Below are positions 22,932-34,905 of a DNA stretch of 64,000 nt, piece by piece. The stretch is from Costus lasius (taxonomy: Eukaryota > Streptophyta > Magnoliopsida > Zingiberales > Costaceae). The notes below the pieces were generated by a model. That model was not told the origin of the DNA. It saw nothing but the letters and a program-made list of their open reading frames with translations, and ran no database searches. Both the position numbers and the translations under genes were made by a program. Where the stretch lies: NCBI GenBank assembly GCA_027563935.2, contig CM050450.1, positions 10,647,957-10,711,956 of the forward strand. The letters are read 5' to 3'. Position 1 is the first letter of the stretch. Every line of letters begins with the position of its first letter.

Positions 22932-25900
22932 TTAATCAGATTTAGCCTGCGGGGAAGAGTTACGATTGCGTCAGTACACAAAAAAACCCTTCGTAGGATG
23001 GAAAAGCAATTAACAGTATAGCGAGCAATACCGCAGGTGATCGGGATCGAGATAAGCTCCTGCTCCTACTAGGGCTTCGCTTACTGGGACTTTTATTCAC
23101 ATTTTTGTCCCGAGGTGGCTGCATAAATACAGTTAAGTTGAACAACGTAAAACGAACAATTATAATTTAATGTAGACTTACGGAAGCTACTGGAGATCTG
23201 GATCGCGAACGTGATCTGCAAAAAGTTCCAGAAAATCGAATTCAATATCCACAACGCAGCTTTTTAACAGCTTGATCCAAAAGCCTCATCGCATCATCCA
23301 CGCCAGAGGTTACATATGGCAGGGCAAAACGAAGAGCTCGAAATTCTCGCAAGCATTTGAATCATAAAGAACTCATGATCATGCAAATTTGTGATTTGAA
23401 GCTTTATGGAAAGATAGCTACAGCTAAATTGCGAGGAACCTATGCAGAAAGTACTCTAAGCTATTGAGAAGAGACTCTAAATCCATTATCCAGAATACGA
23501 AGTGCAACTTATAGCAACGGAGAAAAGTTGAAATGGCAAAACTTGTTCCTAGCACTTCTCCAGAGGGTCCAAGTCCACTCGGCTTAAAGATTAATCCAGC
23601 ACGTTCTCGCAACCAATCCTTTCTGCCCCCAAAAAGGCCCATCATCATTCACCAGAAAAGGCCATTAGTGGTAAACATCAAGATGTTTCTGCAGGTTTCA
23701 TAAACTGTTCGTCTATGAAACAGCATACCTCACAACACCAAAAGAGTTGCAATCATTTGCACCAAATCCAATCCAGATCCTAATAAGCAATCCATACGCT
23801 TAAGCCCAAATCTAAAAAACAAACAAGTCAAATTTTCAAATGGAAGATGATATAACTTAGCAGCATGTAACGACTTATCATGACCACTTGATGGAGAAAG
23901 AGGCAAACAATAAAAGATAAATTAACAGTGTCTTGATTATGTAAAAGCCAATTATTTGCATAATAAGGTCCAAAAAAAGCTCATAGTAGCCATCATCATG
24001 AAAAGGCAAAAAGATATTTATCCGTCAGACAACAGAAACGTTACTAAAAAAAGTTCAGCCATCAACTAGAATCATGCATTAGCTAGGAAACTAGCAGACC
24101 ATACTAAATTTATGCTATGCCAAAGCCTAAGTCCCTGTTTCTTTGGAGGGAGTCAAGGAGAAAGAACCGAAAATACATTTAATCTATCCTTCTTTCCTAC
24201 TAGATTCAATGTATTTTCCTTTCTTTTCCAGGTGAATTCCCTCCAAAGAAACAGTGAATTCCCTCCAAAGAAACATGACATAAATGTTTAATCGTCAGAT
24301 ACAAAATTACTCATAAATCATGTTCAGAACAGGAATCAAAAAAGGAAATAAAAGCCTCATGAAAAAGATAAAGCCAACTCTGCTGAGACTGAACTATCAG
24401 ATTTCTAGTAACACAGAATAGTTCCTCTACATAACAATACAACCTATGAAACATTAAATCTGAATTCTCGTGTTTGACAAGAAATAGAACAATGCGAAAT
24501 AAGCTTGTGAATACTCTCCTTAAGTATCTTTCCAAGACGTCTTGTTTTACATTCCCTCTTGATTATATCTCAGTTGCATTCAGTTGTACTACAGAGAGTG
24601 GAGTGCAATCATCTATTGTACAAGTGCCTTAATGTGTGTTCGGATCAAGTATTTGAAACAAAGAGAATTTGAACATGACAATTACAAAGGGGAGAGAGAG
24701 ATAAGAAGATTAAAAAAAGCAGTTATTAAAAGGCAGCTGCAGTTTGAAAGTTGAAAAAAGTGTAACGACTGCCAATTTACATCTAGAATTATCTAAAATC
24801 CAGTGTACCTTGATAAAGAACGCCCTTTAGAGGGTGAACGAGAACGAGATGACGCAGATCTTGATCTTGATCGAGAACCAGACAATGAGCGACGTGATGC
24901 CTTCTCCTTCGGTGATTTGCTGTCAACAAATAAAATATAGATCAATGATCCATCACTTTTTCACATCCATGAAAAACTGGCGCGATCAAACCTTCGACTC
25001 CTGCTCCTAGCACGAGCAGGACTTGGGCTCCTTGAATAGGAACGGCTTCGACTTCTGCTCCTAGACAAGCTTCTCTTCGCATCATACTCCTTTACCTGTA
25101 AGTTAAATACATAAGAAATGGGATCTTAAATATTCCAAATTGGGAAAATAAAATATAATTGATGTCCAATACTCTTATATAGGCCCGTGAAAATGCATTC
25201 CGGAATTCTGAATCATCAAGCTTCCTAATCTGCAAGACCAATAGTAAAGATATTAAAATTCAAGCCAAATTCAAATCATACAATTTTCTTCTTTGAAAAG
25301 CCAGATATATAAATCATTTATTGTGATTGAAGAAAACGAACGATATCATGAGAAATACGAAGACATAATGCATGACAAAGTCACAAAACCAACTAACTAG
25401 AGCAAACAAAACTCACCGCATATTTCATGTCATCATAATTTGTATAATCTACTATTCCGATAGTGCCTGAAAAGAAGCCCTTGGATAAATATTAAAATAT
25501 TGATTGTTTCTAAACAACGAAAAAGGCAATCGAAAAACTCCAAATCACAAATATGTTACAAGATAGAATCAGCTGAATGATACATGTTGTAATACGGGAA
25601 ATATTCAGAAAAGAAGAGCCGTGAGGTATATAAACGACGGATGGCGGTTCCATATATGGATAAGATGAGAGATGAACAAGAAGTTGTATGGCGAGAACAT
25701 TGGTACTCAGTTATTAGCTACACAGGAGTCAAAGAAAGATTTCTTTGCAAAGTCTATGGAATATATCCAAGAATATAAACAAACAACACAAATAAAAAGT
25801 TTCTGCGATTAGCTCCCAAAACTGTAGTAGAACTAAGAAAATCATTTAGCACAAAATTTCACATAAGCATATTCAAAACAATTTACAAGAGCATAGAAAT

Positions 25901-26248
25901 TGGCATTCCATACTTATGTAGCAGACAGTGTTATATACTCTGCCAGCTATACATACATGTTCTCAATCAAATTCAGTCAAAAATTAGCCCAGCTTGGATC
26001 ATGCTAGCAAGCTTGTCCGTAGTGATACCCTGAGACGAAATACTAAACTAGCATGTCCTCCCGTCTTATAAATGAATAATATAAGCCCGTGTGTTTGTTA
26101 CATTCTTCCTAAGATACATCATTCCTTTTTTTCTCCTATATTCAAGAAGCTTGCTTCACGTAAACTAATGTCAGTAACTAAATCTTACATAGGGTTTGTA
26201 ATTAAATCCTTTGTAGATTTAGCTCTTAGTAACTAAATCTTTCTCCTA

Positions 26249-26291
<43 letters not shown>

Positions 26292-29200
26292 TCATTCCTC
26301 TTTTTCTTTCTCCTATGTACAAGAAGCTCTCTCCATGGAAACTAAGATAATGGTTCTTAGTTCATGTTTAACCACAAGAGAGCTAAATTCAAGTAATCTT
26401 AAAAAGGGGAAGTATCAATGGCCAAAAGAAGACCTGCATTATGCAAGATCTAAAATACAAATTCAATACGAGGCCACTGGTCCAACCCCAAACAAGTACA
26501 TTCTGCTACTCACTGATCACAGTACGGACCACCATAACTAGATATAATAAAGTATTAGTTATACATATAAGGGCCCCTGTTTCAGGTACTCAACAACCCA
26601 TGTTCCGTGTATAGAGGCAGACCAGCACATGTTCCTAGCATATTGTCCGATTTCTTAAAACCTTGGTGTGATGAAATAGACACGTTCTACTAAAAAAATA
26701 CCTCAACGACCACTCACTAAATAAATTAATGGCCTCATGAAGGATTTATTAAAAAAAAGCGTAAAAGGATTGAGAAACTTTGGCCCATTGTGTGATATTT
26801 TTTGAATTTTCATGCTAAAATGATAATTTAATTGAGAACATGGTTGGGGAGATATTTTCAGACTATAGTGAAAACAGAAAATTGATGGGTAGAGCACACC
26901 AAAAAAAGCTCTCGGATTTACAAGAAAAATAAAACAGCAAATAGATGTTTCCTCGTTTCATTTTCAATTTGGTAAAAAAAAATCAAATATTCGGTGGCAC
27001 ACTTGTGAAAGAATTAAACTACACCAAAACAATTCATTAAAAAATGAAAAACTTGAGGATGACAAGTCAAAGATCAAAAAACTATTTTCATTTAAGCTAT
27101 ACATGAAATGTGATTTTTTACTACCACAAATGCTTACCATAACAGCACACCGCCAATACCAAACAAATTGGAATTTCCCAACGGAAACAGAGAATTTTTT
27201 ATCTTACTTGAATCACCATTTTTTTTCATGGAGAGATTATATACCAAACTTGAGTCGTATGCAAGGCTAGTGTAAATTGGACATTTCACTGCTGCTATGT
27301 TTCATACTTTGGTTTTTCACTCCAATGAAAGCAAACCAAATTACAATCGAAATAAAATCTTTAAGGTATTTTTTCTTTGATTCAAGATGGGTTTTTTTAG
27401 TTGATGACCAAATAACCGCTGGATTTATTACATAACAAATTTATTATTTTTAAAGACAAAAAAGAACCAAGAAGTTCCACGAGCACAGAATCATGCACCT
27501 CTAAAGATATAGATAAACATAATCCCTATTTTTGGAATCATCTCAATTCTCAGGAATTGAAAACCTCCGCAAGCAATGGATAGTTTAATAAGCAGTTAAC
27601 TATATTGTTACCTATCTGCCCACTGCCAAAGAAAAATGCAGACAGAAATTCCATGGCAAAAAGTTTTTTATAACAATTTAGCATATTCTGACCCACTAAA
27701 TTTACCAATCAATAATAAATAATATGTCAATTTTACAACATTATACTTTAAAAAGACAGGAAACCATGAGAATTTGCACGCTTTTCATAATAACTAAATA
27801 ACCTCATGCAACATGGATGGGCTATATTATTGCATCCCCTAAAATATAACCTCATGCAACTTACCACCACCATCACGAAAGACTTCAGAGAAGCAAACAT
27901 CACCAGCACGACGCATATGGTCCTAAGAAAATAGTCAAAACTATTATTTCATGCTATTAGATTACTAAAAGAAATGGATATCTGATCTTATAACGAACCT
28001 TCAAATCTTGCCAAGAAGCCGAAGAGGGCAAGCCAGTGACCATCACTATTTATGATCATAACCATAAATATAAATAATCATGTCATTCAATAGTTTAATA
28101 ATGTAAATTTAAAAGTTAGCAAATAACACACCGCGGTACTCAGACCGCCGAGAAACACCACCACGCCGACCGCCGCCACCACCACCGCTGCTGTAACTAC
28201 TATGCCTATCAAATGATGAAGATTGGCCTCTTCCACCATGAGCAAGTTCCACCTGATCAAATAAAGCATTAAGTTTATCAAAAATATAAGGATTAGAAAT
28301 AACAGATAAGCAAGCATCACTATGCATACTCGTAATCTGTGACCATCGAAATTATATCCATCTCGTCCACGAATTGCATCTTCAGCATCTCGAGGATCTT
28401 CAAACTGCAAGTAACATTTGCGACTATTTGAAGAAATATGCAGATAAAAAAATTATACATAGAACTATCTTGTGTGGATGTAGAGTTTTACAGTTTTTTA
28501 TCTCAGTGATATTTGTTGATGTAAAATTTTAAAAGTATATATATAACTCCTGAAAAAAAAGGTTCTACAAAGGATAAATTTATCAAAACAAAATGGCAAC
28601 CATGCAGGTATATTACCTCGATAAATGCATAACCAGGTGGCCTTGGAGGAATCTTCAAGTCAATATCAATAATGGGTCCATACTGCATATATAAACCGAA
28701 TAAACGTCCCATGAGGAAATTTAAGGCAAAAATATAGTGTATAACATAACCCGTTCAGATCTGTAAATATAGAAGAGCATTTTATCTATTTCATATACCA
28801 CAATCAGCAAATAAATGAATATTCTAATTGGGCTTACTATATACAAAAAAAGTATTTGAACATATTATGACAAATGAACAAGAAAAAACCAGCAACCAGA
28901 AACCTTTATAATACATACCACATGAGTATATAGCATTCACCTATCAATGCAAATGCAATAATGAACCAAAGAATGAAACTAAGCCTATTCACCAATTAAT
29001 GCAAATGTAATAGTGTACCACAGCCTGCCTCTCAATTCATTTCAAAACTAAAACTAATATTGGACTCAGCCAATACATCAACCAAATCGACAGGATCAAA
29101 TAAATAGAACGAATATAAATATTGGGAAAAAGTTCAACTCATTAAAAAAATTAGACAAAATGTGTTTCTAAAACTTATTTCAAATTGGATATATTCATAT

Positions 29201-30425
29201 ATCAAATTCTTTGGCCCTAAAAGTAGTATAAACCTTTCTATATTCATATCAAATGGAAAAGAGAGGCTTATATTCATTGTAAACAAATAAACAATAGGGA
29301 GCCAGATTTAAGCAGTTTGTACCTATCTAATCGCTTTTTCATAAAACCGACTTCCTAAGCCATCAAGTAAGCACCGTTTTGTCCTGTCTAAACATCTTTT
29401 GATATTCACATCTCTATGTCTCTATCTAACCAGTTTTTGCTCCAATCATTGAATGCTCACCACCCTATATCGACAATATCAAGTTAACAGCATGCAGCAA
29501 TTTGTCAGGGACATAATAAACATTGCCAAACAATGGCTTATTTCAACTGTCTCATCAAACACAATGCGAGGCATTATAAGAACTGGCAACCAATGCTGCG
29601 TGCTGGCTGAAAAGGCCCACATGGCCAGCATCTTGGTACTTGTGGCTACATTGGCCCAAATTAAATTAAAAACGGAATCTGATTTTTTTTTTCTTGTAAC
29701 TCCTTTGTTGCTCATCTCTTTCTCATGTTTAGGATCACTAGAGCCAGTTCAATTAAGGCTGTCTCAATCTAGTCTGTTAGGCATTTCATGTTAGACCAAT
29801 GCAAGATAAAACTGTTTAAGAATTCTGCTTAGGTTTTCTTGTATCAACCCATATTGAATTGATACCTAAATGGTGCACTGAAATCAAATATCTATGGCTA
29901 TGATTATGTCATGCAAGTTTTTCAGTTATGTAGTGTTAATCGTGCAGCATTCGTATTTTTGAACTTCTTCAAGAAAGATAAGCAGCTTCTCTTGGCATGC
30001 TTAAGAGGAATGCAGCACGTAATTTTACAAAAAACAATATATTTTAAGTTTTTCTTTAAATTTTGCACCCCACGAAGATAATAATGCATGAAAAGATTAT
30101 GAGCACTTACTTCCCTCATACTCAACCAACAACTCTTCCGCCTACCTAATTTTTCATTCTTCATAAATAAATCAGTCCTGAGTAATTCCAAGTTTCTAGT
30201 AAAAAATATCGTGTTTTTGTACAAAGCAGTTAGCACAACATCTTCCAAGTAACGACTTAAGCAACCTACTACTATGTAGTAGGAAGGGAATAAAGCAGTT
30301 CTCGATGCAAAGATAACTATATCAGTAAAAAAGCATACCTTGTAAAACAAATCCTCGACCTCCCTTTCGCGAATGTCACCTGGAAGGTTGCCAACGTAGA
30401 TGGTTCGACTGTATCGCTTACTCAT
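22932..30425 (-). CDS. SR34: SR34/SF2-ASF-type serine/arginine-rich splicing factor (13 coding exons)
   Basis: Coding exons in transcript order: 30339-30425, 28617-28682, 28330-28404, 28132-28252, 27999-28045, 27865-27922, 25417-25466, 25173-25229, 24992-25095, 24809-24919, 23182-23215, 23032-23118 and 22932-22946. All are GT/AG and join into 912 nt, 303 residues, the same length as Arabidopsis SR34. RRM1 starts [20 protein letters not shown]. It is followed by a Gly-rich hinge ([12 protein letters not shown]), RRM2 with the SF2-type heptapeptide SWQDLKD, and an RS domain with many RS/SR pairs and an SPSK segment. The protein binds exonic enhancers and helps define 5' splice sites in the nucleus. 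A 5'-UTR intron (30430-30749) is indicated by GCCAAG/GTTACC and TTTGCAG/GAAAATG. Introns 1 (1.66 kb), 6 (2.4 kb) and 10 (1.6 kb) are unusually long. The last exon (AKSD-stop) is the least certain. Confidence 0.93.
24131..24280. mobile_element. Tourist-like MITE in the long intron 10 of SR34
   Basis: The 150-bp element is flanked by TAA on both sides (24128-24130 and 24281-24283). Its left end has CTGTTTCTTTGGAGGGA, and the right end has the inverse TCCCTCCAAAGAAACA. The right terminal segment GTGAATTCCCTCCAAAGAAA is present twice in a row, so the 3' end is duplicated. It is noncoding; the PIF/Harbinger (Tourist) assignment rests on the 3-bp target site. Confidence 0.65.
26117..26347. repeat. 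Direct repeat flanking a 41-G homopolymer in SR34 intron 6
   Basis: CATCATTCCTTTTTTTCTCC (26117) and CATCATTCCTCTTTTTCTTT (26290) begin two similar ~55-bp segments that continue TCCTAT.T.CAAGAAGC and reach AAACTAA. Between them is an uninterrupted run of 41 G at 26249-26289. Confidence 0.8.
26249..26289. repeat. Poly-G tract (41 G)
   Basis: A pure run of G on the plus strand inside intron 6 of SR34, so the pre-mRNA carries a C run. A homopolymer this long is rare in plant DNA and is also a place where assemblies go wrong, so its true length is uncertain. Confidence 0.8.
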
Positions 30426-30749
30426 TTTCCTGCAAAGAAGACGAAAGAAAGGAAAATAAATAATTCAACATCAAATGAAAATAGCATAACACAACAATCT
30501 GGAAAAAAGGAGAAAGAGGAAAACCAGTCAAATCTGCAAAAGAAAAACCGATAAAGGCACTTCTTAATTTCAGTAAATCGAACGAAATTAGGGGAAAATC
30601 CTCAAAGAACACTGCAGAATGGAAAACGGTTCGAAGCTTCACGAGATAAAGACGAGGAACATATCGAGGCAGCAGCCGGAGATGATTGAGGGGAAATAAT
30701 GAGAAAAAAAATTGTACGTGTCAGAGAAAATTAGGGTTCCGATGGTAAC

Positions 30750-31190
30750 CTTGGCGTTCCTAAGGCGGCTCCGGTTGGGGTGGGTCGGCGTCAGGGTTTG
30801 GGGCTTCGATAGGACCGCGAGACGGTACGACGAGAGTTCTTATAGCTAGGGAAAACCTTGTGCTTTGCGATTCGATTTTAACTTGCATCCAGATCGTTCA
30901 TTTCGTGTAGCACGTGGCCGGCGCTGGCGGTGTACACTCGGTCCACCCCGAATTAAACCGCTCGATTCGAACTTCTATTATAATTTTTCAAAAACCAACT
31001 CGAACCAAAATCGAACCAATTTAATATTTAGTTTGATTTGATTTTGTATTGCTTATGTTTATATCGCTTTATAAATTTTTTATAATTTTATAATATTTAT
31101 CATAACTTTGAGGGAAAGAAAGAGAAAAAAGAATGATTTTTTTTCCTTGTTAGCCATCAACTAAATGTGCACTTATACGATAAAATTTTT
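30750..31190 (-). promoter_or_regulatory. SR34 first untranslated exon and promoter side
   Basis: The first noncoding exon ends at 30750 (splice donor GTTACC just below it). The GC-rich 30750-30950 stretch is the likely core promoter region of SR34 on the minus strand. From about 30930 it gives way to an AACC-rich, AT-rich transposon remnant. No TATA box can be assigned with confidence. Confidence 0.4.
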
Positions 31191-31344
31191 TGGGCAAGGG
31201 GCTACAAAAGAAATCCTAAGCATATCCTTTTAAACAAAATTCATAATCCTAAAAATTGTGAAAAAATATTCATGACGTAGTCCACGATGAAAGCTATCCA
31301 ACAATACCAAGGTCCACGAAAATAGACGCTAGATCTAGCAAAAT

Positions 31345-31805
31345 TTGACACAACTTGCTAACCCGACTCGACTCGACATGAAGTTAGACAGGTTTGGATC
31401 AGCCATAATCGTGTTCGGGTCATAAACAGGTCAACCCATTTATGACCTGAAAATAATCGAGTCGTGTCGAGTTATAAACGGGTTGACTCGCTTAACCCGT
31501 TTATAATATATATTTATACATATAAAATTTAAATATAGGCTCATCTAACTATCATTGATAGCCTATAAGCCTAAATATCTTCTAACTATCTTTTAACCTA
31601 GATTTTGGCCCACTTATAAGCCCAAATTTTAATAAATTTTTATTAATTTATTATTTATATTTAAAATATAAATGATAAACGAGTTATTTGGGTCGTGTCG
31701 GATTGACCTGATTATATTCAGGTCGTGTTCATGTTACACAGTTTAACCCAATTAATTAAATGGGTCGTGTAGGATTAATAGGGTCACAGGTAACAGCTGA
31801 CACGA
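31345..31805. repeat. ACCCG/CGGGT-rich MITE-like remnant inside the left half of the palindrome
   Basis: GC-richer ends carrying repeated ACCCGACTCGACTCGAC and GGGTCGTGT words surround an AT-rich centre. This is the usual look of the hAT-type MITEs with cgggt/acccg subterminal repeats, but no clean target-site duplication was seen. Confidence 0.4.
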
Positions 31806-32111
31806 CCCATAATGTAGGAGCATCTTTGAGAACTTAATTATGATTAGCCAAGTCAAAAGGTCAACAGATTGCCATAACAACAACCAAGTCAACATCACAA
31901 AGACAACTTGCAATGTTATATGCATCATCAAACTCCAACAGCAATCATTTATTTCCACCTCAGCAATTCCAATAACATGCAAGAAACACATGCAGCCTTA
32001 TGAGGATCTGAACCCAATCTGACAATCCAAGCAAACCCGAAGAATACCAGCACGGCATTCAGATTGATCCAGCCATCAGCATTAATGACGGCTTTCAGGT
32101 TTCCATTCTAA

Positions 32112-32340
32112 TGTAATAGACAGTGAATTGAAAGAAATATTTTTGGAAAACCTTTGGATTGGTGTGTCTTCCTCCTTGTGAGGTTAGGGTTAGCACATAT
32201 AGTCACTTCTCTCCACCCTTAGCTTGCTGAGCTAAGGGTTCTTCCATTTCTCCTCTCTCCTCTTCCCTTCTTCTCCCATCTTCTTCCCTCCCCAGCATCT
32301 TCAAACTTCCGTCCCGCGTCAATTGGTATCAGAGCAAACA
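32112..32340 (+). repeat. LTR-like unit with a tRNA-Met-type primer-binding site
   Basis: A segment starting TGTAATAG (32112) and ending CGTCA (32321) is followed directly by TTGGTATCAGAGCAA at 32323-32337, the usual Copia primer-binding sequence complementary to initiator tRNA-Met. The pyrimidine-rich 32225-32300 stretch precedes it. No matching downstream LTR was found; instead the start word recurs in inverse orientation at 32891. It could be a decayed miniature LTR element captured by the palindrome. Confidence 0.45.
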
Positions 32341-32399
32341 TATGGGCAACTCTTGTCTGCCCATGACGATCTATTCTCACCTCCATGCCTTCTTTGTTT

Positions 32400-32840
32400 C
32401 ATCACCGGAGTTGGCCACCTGGTTCTTTTCAGAACCCACGGCCAACGATGAAGGGAGAGCTCTTCACGTTGTTGTTCCCCGCATCCTTCTATAATGCTTT
32501 TCCACCCCTCACAAGAACTGGTGCGCCTCGCCTCCGATCACCTCCCCAGCAACACCACCGCCATCCACCGAAGCTGGTTGTCTAGTTCTTTTCAGAACCC
32601 ACGACCAGCGATGAAGGCCTCGCCAAGACATCACACGCATCCACTCGCTGCTCAACAACTCCAAACTCTCCGTCTCTTGCTGCAACGAAACCACCTCCTC
32701 CAGACAACGAGCTCGCCGGCATTCACCTCTCCACTTTGCTAGCTTTCATCCGTGCATCTTCCACGCTTGTCATCACCGAAGTTGGTCGTCTGGTTCTTTT
32801 CAGAACCCACGGTCAGCGATGATGGGAGACTAGGTTCTTA
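32400..32840 (+). repeat. Three copies of a unit containing the hairpin GGTTCTTTTCAGAACC
   Basis: The unit reads roughly TCACCGAAGTTGGTCGTCTG followed by the hairpin core and CCACGGCCAGCGATGA. Cores lie at 32421-32436, about 32584-32598 and 32792-32807. The arms GGTTCT/AGAACC pair around a TTTC loop; the middle copy has lost one pair. All three follow the primer-binding-like site at 32323. Confidence 0.75.
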
Positions 32841-33472
32841 CGCACCGTCTTCTCCGGCAACCACGAAAGCTGTCCACTCATGTCTCCAACCTATTACATT
32901 AGAATGGAAACCTATATATATCTACTTGGACAGATCAGATTGTGACACATGTCTAAAATCAGATCGTCCAATAATAAAATATTAACAAAATACTTTAATA
33001 CGTCATAATGTCAGAAGCCATAAAAAGACGTGGTAGGTGTCCTCGTTACTTGTGTCATCAATGGTATAAAGATAAGTGTCATTAATGGCAACCGTCATCA
33101 TAAGTAGTGCAAAATTAATGTTGACATAAATGCTGATTAATCCTGAAGTCGTAGAGCATGCGAGATCAACATCGTCATTAATGCCGATGGCTGGATCAAG
33201 TGCTGGTATTCTTCGGGTTTGCTTGGATCGTCATATTGGGTTTGGATCCCCATCAGGCTACATGTGTTTCTTGCGTGCTGTTGGAGTTGCTGAGGTGGAA
33301 ATAAATGATTGATGTTGGAGTTTGATGATGCATATAACATTTCAAGTTGTCTTGGCTGTTGTTATGGCAATCTGTTGACCTTTTGACTTGGCTAATCACA
33401 ATTAAGTTCTCAAAGATGCTCCTGCATCAACCCGTTTATGACCCGCTGACCTGAACTGCTAGGTCTAATAGA

Positions 33473-33912
33473 TAGGGGTGGCAATTCCACCCGACGGGTT
33501 CGGGTACCCGACCCGACCCGTTTAGCTAAATGTAACGGGTTCGGGTTTAGGGGTATGGGTACCCGCGGGTACTCGATATCCAATTTCAAATAAATATAAA
33601 TATATTTTTTATATTATTAGGATATAAATAATAATAAAATAACTATTATATAAATATTTATTACTATTAAAAATATAATAATAATAATAAATAAATATTA
33701 TATAAATATTTTTTATTTTAATTTTAATTTTTAAACTATATTTGATTAAAATAATATAATAAATATTTTATTTTTTATTTAATCGGGTACCCACGGGTGC
33801 CCGTTTAAATACCCGACTCGGGTTTGTGTCGGGTTCGAGTAGCGCATTCAGGTATCGGGTCGGGTTCGGGTTTAGAGTAAAACTACGGGTATCCGACCCA
33901 TTGCCACCCCTA
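33473..33912. mobile_element. Complete hAT-type MITE (440 bp) with 8-bp target-site duplication
   Basis: Perfect 13-bp terminal inverted repeats: TAGGGGTGGCAAT at the left end and ATTGCCACCCCTA at the right end. Each is flanked by the identical octamer CTAATAGA (33465-33472 and 33913-33920). The subterminal parts are rich in CGGGTACCCG words and the core is AT-rich and noncoding, as expected for a nonautonomous hAT element. Confidence 0.93.
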
Positions 33913-34139
33913 CTAATAGACGTGTCTATGATGAGATATCATCAAAAGATCTGGATATGGGCCGCTACAGTAACAGTATTTTGATCCACGATATCTCATC
34001 GTGGACACGTCCATTTTTGTGAATCTTGGTACCGTTGGATAGCTCTCATCGTGGATTACGTCATGAATATTTTTCTAGATTTTTAAGATCATGAAAAAAT
34101 TTTTTTAGGGAATTGTGGTTAGGATTTTTGTGTAGCCTC

Positions 34140-34905
34140 CGTTATTTAAGATTTTTTTTCACTTATACTTTAGTAAGAAGAAAAATATAAAAAGAAATTT
34201 TATTTTATCTTATTTAATAAAAAAATAAAATAAAAAATTTTTCTCAAAATATTTTTCGCCCAATCAAGCGGAAAACTAAAATGACTGTAGATATGTTGTT
34301 TACACTCTGAGCTCACTTTTGCTGCTGTCTATATGCCTCGCCACCATTATCTCGTTTATGCAAGCTTGAGCTAACTCGCTGCCGTTTATCTCACCCTCAC
34401 TGCCATCTATGTGTTTATGCTAAGTTCATCTTTTCTTTTCTTTTTATTTTTTCTTTGTAGATTCTAATTTAAAATTAATTATAGATTTTAAGTGAAATTC
34501 GAAATTTTTTTTTTTCAAAAGCATAACAATTCCATCCGGACGGCTCAACAAACCAGTAGCTTATGGAAGGAAAAGTGCGTTAAGAGTCACGAGGCGCCGT
34601 GCGACACCGCAGCAGATCACGTGGCCCACGCAAAAAGCCAACTGCCACAGTACGTCGGCGTGCTTGCGCCTCTCATCACATCCGACGGCGCGCCTCGGGG
34701 TTCCGCCGGCTCGTCCCATCAGCCAATCACATGAACGAATCCAATCAATCGGGACATCCCTTTCTCAGTTACAGCCCCGCTTGACTTGTGCCACTGATCC
34801 TCTCACGGGAAGATCGACCATCGATCAATTACTCCACCCAACTTCCTGTGTCTTCATCCATAAAGCTGTATTTATATGTCATAATCGATCGATCGTTCAC
34901 GCCCC
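34140..34905. promoter_or_regulatory. Upstream region of the PMEI gene
   Basis: AT-rich sequence turns GC-richer from about 34590. A TATA-like TATTTATA occurs near 34868, about 38 bp before the PMEI start codon, so either the 5' UTR is very short or another upstream element is used. Palindromic ATCGATCGATCG-type words sit just before the ATG. No other gene is supported here. Confidence 0.4.

Larger units (their letters stand above)
31200..34136. mobile_element. Composite palindromic mobile-element cluster (foldback-like)
   Basis: Three nested inverted pairs are visible. Outer arms: 31200-31328 and 34008-34136, sharing e.g. AATATTCATGACGTA.TCCACG and AGCTATCCAAC in opposite orientation, moderately diverged. 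Middle arms: about 31812-32100 and 33143-33428, about 290 bp each and near 90% alike by eye. Inner pair: a perfect 23-bp inverted repeat at 32097-32119 and 32891-32913. A hAT MITE (33473-33912) lies between the right middle and right outer arms. No long protein frame is present. It may be one old foldback element or several nested insertions. Confidence 0.7.
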
